From CALCTE01 sp045627885 (GTDB lineage: Bacteria; Bacillota; Clostridia; Oscillospirales; CAG-272), in contig JAZQOM010000052.1 in assembly GCA_045627885.1 (NCBI GenBank), positions 1 through 17,221 on the forward strand: 17,221 bases of DNA, in the 5' to 3' direction. The position numbers were made by a program, and so were the translations under genes. Positions 14,533 to 17,221 of the stretch are shown piece after piece. Each line of letters starts with the position of its first letter. Position 1 is the first letter of the stretch. Under the pieces are notes generated by a model. It did not search any database and had not been told where the DNA came from. It worked only from the letters and a program-made list of their open reading frames with translations.

Positions 14533-14736
14533 TCATTCTTTTTTCCAATTTATATCATCGTACGGTGTATCGCAAAAGCCGTTTGATTTAAGCTTTATAA
14601 CAAATCGGTCGAGCTTTGCTTTGAAAAATCCGACAAACCACTTCTTGTCACCGAAATACTTTACGACAGTCGGACTGATTTTACAGTATATTTTTATAAA
14701 CAGTCTTCCGCTCGTTTTTTTATAAGCCTTATGCAC
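14533..14736 (-). pseudogene. Remnant of a CFI-box-type C-terminal domain
   Basis: The 67-codon frame (GTG at 14736, no good ribosome binding site) reads like the last part of a CFI-box C-terminal domain. The matching stretches are SGRLFIKIYCKISPTVVKYFG, then KAKLDRFVIKLKSNGFCDTPYDD. In complete proteins this follows a CFIATAxYG motif and an RRYRD-like segment. Here the open frame upstream (to about 14780) shows neither; it reads into unrelated sequence and overlaps the TTGACA promoter of the plus-strand genes. I therefore take it as a 5'-truncated relic. The identification rests on remembered family sequence, so it is moderately sure. Confidence 0.6.
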
Positions 14737-14745
14737 ACAGCACAG

Positions 14746-14774
14746 TTGACATATTTTTTTCCTTATGATAAAAT
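14746..14774 (+). promoter_or_regulatory. Sigma-A-type promoter before the lipoprotein-chromate transporter genes
   Basis: A perfect TTGACA (14746-14751), a 17-bp spacer and TAAAAT (14769-14774) lie upstream of the remnant ORF at 14793. Because that remnant is broken, the promoter may now serve mainly the lipoprotein and the two transporter genes downstream. Confidence 0.7.
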
Positions 14775-14792
14775 CCCAATTAGGTGATATAT

Positions 14793-14929
14793 ATGGAAAA
14801 GGATACGGGCAAGATTGTCGAAGAGCTCGGTCTTTGCGACAATTTAAGACTTTTTATTCAGATAATAAAACATATATGGTCAGCGAGAGCTTAAGCGATA
14901 TGCTTTCAAAGCTCGCTCTTGAACTGTGA
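14793..14929 (+). pseudogene. Frameshifted short ORF, remnant N-terminus of an unidentified regulator-like protein
   Basis: ATG 14793, preceded by AGGTGAT, opens MEKDTGKIVEELGLCDNLR and then runs out of frame to a TAA near 14894. Shifting frame near 14849 (consistent with loss of one A in a TTAAG context) continues as TFYSDNKTYMVSESLSDMLS and ends KLALEL with TGA at 14927. The joined reading resembles the N-terminus of small Clostridia proteins of the form ..EFYxxNKxxFxxxxLSEYLxxLLxxK that precede a helix-turn-helix region; that region is missing here. It looks like a truncated, frameshifted leftover. The family link is from memory and tentative. Confidence 0.5.
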
Positions 14930-14941
14930 CATGGAGAAAAT

Positions 14942-15862
14942 ATGAAGGTATCTATCAAATTATCGGCTGTAATCTTATCCTTGATTCTTATGCTCATATC
15001 CGTATCGTGTGCGAAAACAGAGATAAAGACCGAAAACACAAATGAGCCAAGCGGAGGCAATTCTTATACTCCCATCGTGTATGAATTCTCCGAGGACGGC
15101 AAAAGTTTTCAGTTTTCAAGATATGTTTATCCCGAGATGTACATAGATGAGGGCTTTCATCCGCAGTTTTATTTCTCAGACGGAAAGCTCTATTGGAATA
15201 TGGATGACGGTGTCGCGCCGGAACTTTCCTCGTGGAATGAGCTTGGAGAGCTTGAAGCTTTTACGCCGACAAAAGAGAATTTTGACAGTCTTATCGGCGG
15301 CAATAATGCCGTAAGATTCAGGCAGAGTATAAGATACGCAAAGAAAATCAGCTTTGAATTTAACAAAGAGAAATACAATCTCATTTTCTTATTCAAAAAG
15401 TCGGGAGAGGTTCTTGTTTGCAACATATCGGAGGACGATACTCCACGCATATCGGGTATAGAGAGCTATTATGCCGACAACACATCCACAATTTCTCCGC
15501 TTTACTTCGGTTGCCTTAACTCCGCTAAGCTTTCAATAAGCAGTGTTCGCCATATCCCGATATTCAAATTCGACGGCGAAAAGGCGATTTCGGAGTTCTA
15601 TGCCGAATACTCAGACGCTTTGCCGAAAATAAGTATAAATGAGAATGAGACTTATTTTGCGGCATATATTCCGTCGTATGACAAAAACTACAAGCTTTAC
15701 GATATCGCCGTTGGAAACGGCAGCTTTATCGCATATATAACCGAAACGAATGAAGAAAATAATATGTATAACGGAGAGATGCTTCTTTTCTCGGTGAAAA
15801 AAGAATTTATTTCCGATTGCACAAGCTTTGACGCGGTTTTGAATTTTGATGACGAAGAGTAA
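14942..15862 (+). CDS. Putative lipoprotein of unknown function
   Basis: The 306-residue protein has a signal peptide: positive residues (K2, K6), a hydrophobic core (about 8-21), then LISVSC with a candidate lipid-modified cysteine C23, although the lipobox is not ideal. A polar, Thr/Glu/Asn-rich linker follows, as in extracytoplasmic lipoproteins. The mature part (about 45-306) is rich in aromatic residues and predicted beta strands, with no domain I recognise. It would be anchored outside the membrane. Start ATG 14942 has GGAGAAAA upstream. It lies 12 bp before the first chromate-transporter-like gene and probably shares its transcript, which could mean a substrate-related or envelope role, but nothing shows this directly. 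Confidence 0.75.
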   Translation: MKVSIKLSAVILSLILMLISVSCAKTEIKTENTNEPSGGNSYTPIVYEFSEDGKSFQFSRYVYPEMYIDEGFHPQFYFSDGKLYWNMDDGVAPELSSWNELGELEAFTPTKENFDSLIGGNNAVRFRQSIRYAKKISFEFNKEKYNLIFLFKKSGEVLVCNISEDDTPRISGIESYYADNTSTISPLYFGCLNSAKLSISSVRHIPIFKFDGEKAISEFYAEYSDALPKISINENETYFAAYIPSYDKNYKLYDIAVGNGSFIAYITETNEENNMYNGEMLLFSVKKEFISDCTSFDAVLNFDDEE

Positions 15863-15874
15863 CAGAGGCTTTAT

Positions 15875-16459
15875 ATGAATAAAACGGGCAAAGGAAAATT
15901 TAAGCTGTTGTTAACGCTGTTTTCCGTCTTTTTTAAGATAGGGGCGTTTACATTCGGCGGCGGATATGCGATGATTCCTCTTATAAAAGAGGAGGTAGTC
16001 ACAAGAAGAAAGTGGCTTGACGATTCGGATATTCTCGACATTATCGCAATAGCGGAATCGACTCCGGGTCCTATTGCAATAAATTCTGCGACCTTTGTCG
16101 GATATCGCGTATGCGGATTCTGGGGCTCTTTCTTTTCAACTGTGGGGATAGTGCTTCCGTCGTTTGTCATAATTATCGCGCTTTCTTTTGTGATTAACGA
16201 ATTTCAAAGTATTGTTGCGGTAAAATATGCTTTTATGGGAATAAGAGCCGGAGTGCTCGCGCTTCTTGTCAAAGCGCTTGTTTCGATGTATAAGCAGTGC
16301 AAAAAAGGCGCTGTCGCATATATAATTATGGGATTTGCCCTTGTTGCAACCGTTGTGGCTTCGGAAGTATTCAATACCAATGTTGTCCTGTATGTAATAA
16401 TCGGTTGCGCCGTTTGCGGTCTTGTTTCCTCGCTTATTGCAAGGAGGAAAGAGAAATGA
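15875..16459 (+). CDS. Chromate transporter family protein, first half-size subunit
   Basis: The 194-residue membrane protein belongs to the short-chain CHR family. Hallmarks are FKIGAFTFGGGYAMIPLIKEEV (from about residue 19), AIAESTPGPIAINSATFVGYRVCG (about 62-85) and the GIVLPSFVIIIAL helix, with about five or six membrane segments overall. Long-chain ChrA proteins are fusions of two such halves; Firmicutes often encode the halves as adjacent genes. In studied members the substrate is chromate, exported from the cell, but in anaerobes the physiological anion is unproven. The stop overlaps the second subunit start (ATGA). The start has a modest AGAGG site six bases upstream. Both halves are required in known pairs. 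Confidence 0.92.
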   Translation: MNKTGKGKFKLLLTLFSVFFKIGAFTFGGGYAMIPLIKEEVVTRRKWLDDSDILDIIAIAESTPGPIAINSATFVGYRVCGFWGSFFSTVGIVLPSFVIIIALSFVINEFQSIVAVKYAFMGIRAGVLALLVKALVSMYKQCKKGAVAYIIMGFALVATVVASEVFNTNVVLYVIIGCAVCGLVSSLIARRKEK

Positions 16460-17031
16460 GTATTTTTCTTCAGCTCTTTTTGACATTCTTCAAGATAGGA
16501 CTATTTACTTTCGGCGGCGGATACGCCATGCTCCCGCTTATGCAGGCAGAGGTAGAGGCTCATAATTGGCTTGAAAGCTCTCAACTTGTTAATTTTATTG
16601 CGGTGAGTGAGAGTACGCCCGGCCCCTTTGCGGTAAATATGGCAACCTATATAGGTATGACAAAGGGCGGATTGTTCGGAGCGTTTTGCGCAACGCTCGG
16701 AGTAGTGCTCCCGTCGTTTTTGGTAATTCTCATAGTCGCGAAGTGCTATGCGAAATTTAAGGAAAGCACGGTTGTTGCTGGATGTATGTCGGGACTTCGT
16801 CCCGCTGTTGTCGGACTTATAGCTTCTGCGCTTATCACCGTGGCACAGACGGTATTCTTCTCGGGCGGATTATCGCTCTCGGTATTTTCCGATATATCGT
16901 TTTATGTTTGCCTTGTTATATTCGCCGCCGCAGTCGTTGCCGCGTTCAAAAAGGTTCACCCGATAATTATTATTTGCTCATCTGCCGCAGTGGGAATTGC
17001 CGCGGGATATATATTCAATATAAAAGTGTAA
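16456..17031 (+). CDS. Chromate transporter family protein, second half-size subunit
   Basis: The 191-residue partner of the preceding gene repeats the family signature: FKIGLFTFGGGYAMLPLMQAEVE (from about residue 12), AVSESTPGPFAVNMATYIGM (from about 49) and LGVVLPSFLVILIV. It has about six membrane segments, and its topology is expected to be opposite to its partner's. ATG 16456 overlaps the upstream stop by four bases and has AAGGAGG eight bases upstream. The longer open frame starting at 16297 runs through the first subunit gene in another frame and is not used. The two halves share the signature but have diverged clearly elsewhere, so the duplication is old. Confidence 0.92.
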   Translation: MSIFLQLFLTFFKIGLFTFGGGYAMLPLMQAEVEAHNWLESSQLVNFIAVSESTPGPFAVNMATYIGMTKGGLFGAFCATLGVVLPSFLVILIVAKCYAKFKESTVVAGCMSGLRPAVVGLIASALITVAQTVFFSGGLSLSVFSDISFYVCLVIFAAAVVAAFKKVHPIIIICSSAAVGIAAGYIFNIKV

Positions 17032-17036
17032 AAAAT

Positions 17037-17056
17037 AAAGCCTCTGTCGAGGCTTT
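17037..17056. terminator. Hairpin directly after the transporter genes
   Basis: The arms AAAGCCTC (17037-17044) and GAGGCTTT (17049-17056) form a perfect 8-bp stem with a TGTC loop, six bases after the stop. No long T-run follows, so it may be a weak terminator or an mRNA-stabilising 3' stem. A second hairpin AGCAC/GTGCT (about 17060-17079) follows. The rest to 17150 is AT-rich without a recognisable gene. Confidence 0.5.
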
Positions 17057-17154
17057 CAGAGCACTGGCAAACTCGTGCTACCGGCAATAAGTACATTTTT
17101 ATAAAAAAGATTTTATGTAAACTGTAAAAATTAAACACAGGTTCAAAAAAGAGG

Positions 17155-17192
17155 AATGACGGGCTTTATAAGCCCGTCATTATTGCCTTTTT
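17155..17192. terminator. Strong, probably bidirectional terminator
   Basis: The arms AATGACGGGCTT (17155-17166) and AAGCCCGTCATT (17170-17181) form a perfect 12-bp stem with a TAT loop. ATTGCCTTTTT follows on the plus strand. CAAAAAAGAGG before it gives a T-run on the minus strand. It closes the transporter operon and may also end a minus-strand gene beyond the window. Confidence 0.85.
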
Positions 17193-17221
17193 CCGTTCTT
17201 TTCCTCTGTCGTACATTTGTA

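Overview
The window looks like a chromosomal segment of an anaerobic Clostridia-class Firmicute, probably of the gut Oscillospiraceae/Ruminococcaceae type. The reasons are strong AGGAGG-type ribosome binding sites, sigma-A promoters with 17-bp spacers, a monomeric CpI-like [FeFe] hydrogenase, a lactate dehydrogenase/EtfAB locus of the Acetobacterium type, a YtrA-type GntR/ABC cassette and short c-di-GMP signalling proteins. No rRNA, tRNA, prophage, insertion sequence or CRISPR array is visible. The species assignment is inference.

Layout. (1) 1-180: a short array of a heptamer (GTGATGT, inverted to ACATCAC) separated by small hairpins. (2) 244-3075: a c-di-GMP module. It holds a membrane diguanylate cyclase, a c-di-GMP-I riboswitch fused to an intrinsic terminator in the gap behind it, and a membrane-anchored EAL phosphodiesterase with a degenerate GGDEF domain. 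Together they suggest a feedback loop. (3) 3076-3532, minus: a solitary rbsD with its own promoter. (4) 3588-7280, minus: a two-gene hydrogenase operon. The upstream gene is a NuoF-C/GltD-like NAD(P)-FAD oxidoreductase broken by one in-frame TGA; the downstream gene is an intact [FeFe] hydrogenase. (5) 7346-8940: a divergent promoter region, a stand-alone ATP-pyrophosphatase subunit of GMP synthase, and a zinc-ribbon/TM2 membrane protein.

(6) 9069-12564: etfB, etfA (with an N-terminal ferredoxin-like domain) and an FAD-linked D-lactate/glycolate dehydrogenase. The order matches lctB-lctC-lctD of acetogens, whose complex oxidises lactate with NAD+ at the expense of reduced ferredoxin. (7) 12566-14522: a GntR regulator, an ABC ATPase and an ABC-2 permease, tightly overlapped, behind a consensus promoter covered by a perfect 13-bp inverted repeat. 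(8) 14533-14929: decayed DNA with two gene remnants, a CFI-box-type C-terminus on the minus strand and a frameshifted short ORF on the plus strand. (9) 14942-17192: a putative lipoprotein followed by two half-size chromate-transporter-family proteins and terminator hairpins.

How the parts may work together. The lactate dehydrogenase/Etf complex and the hydrogenase/flavoprotein pair both handle NAD(P)H and ferredoxin electrons, so regions 4 and 6 could form a lactate-oxidising, hydrogen-evolving redox block. The broken flavoprotein makes that uncertain for this genome copy. The most informative elements are the cyclase-riboswitch-phosphodiesterase arrangement, the in-frame TGA in the hydrogenase partner, and the hairpin-spaced repeat at the left edge.
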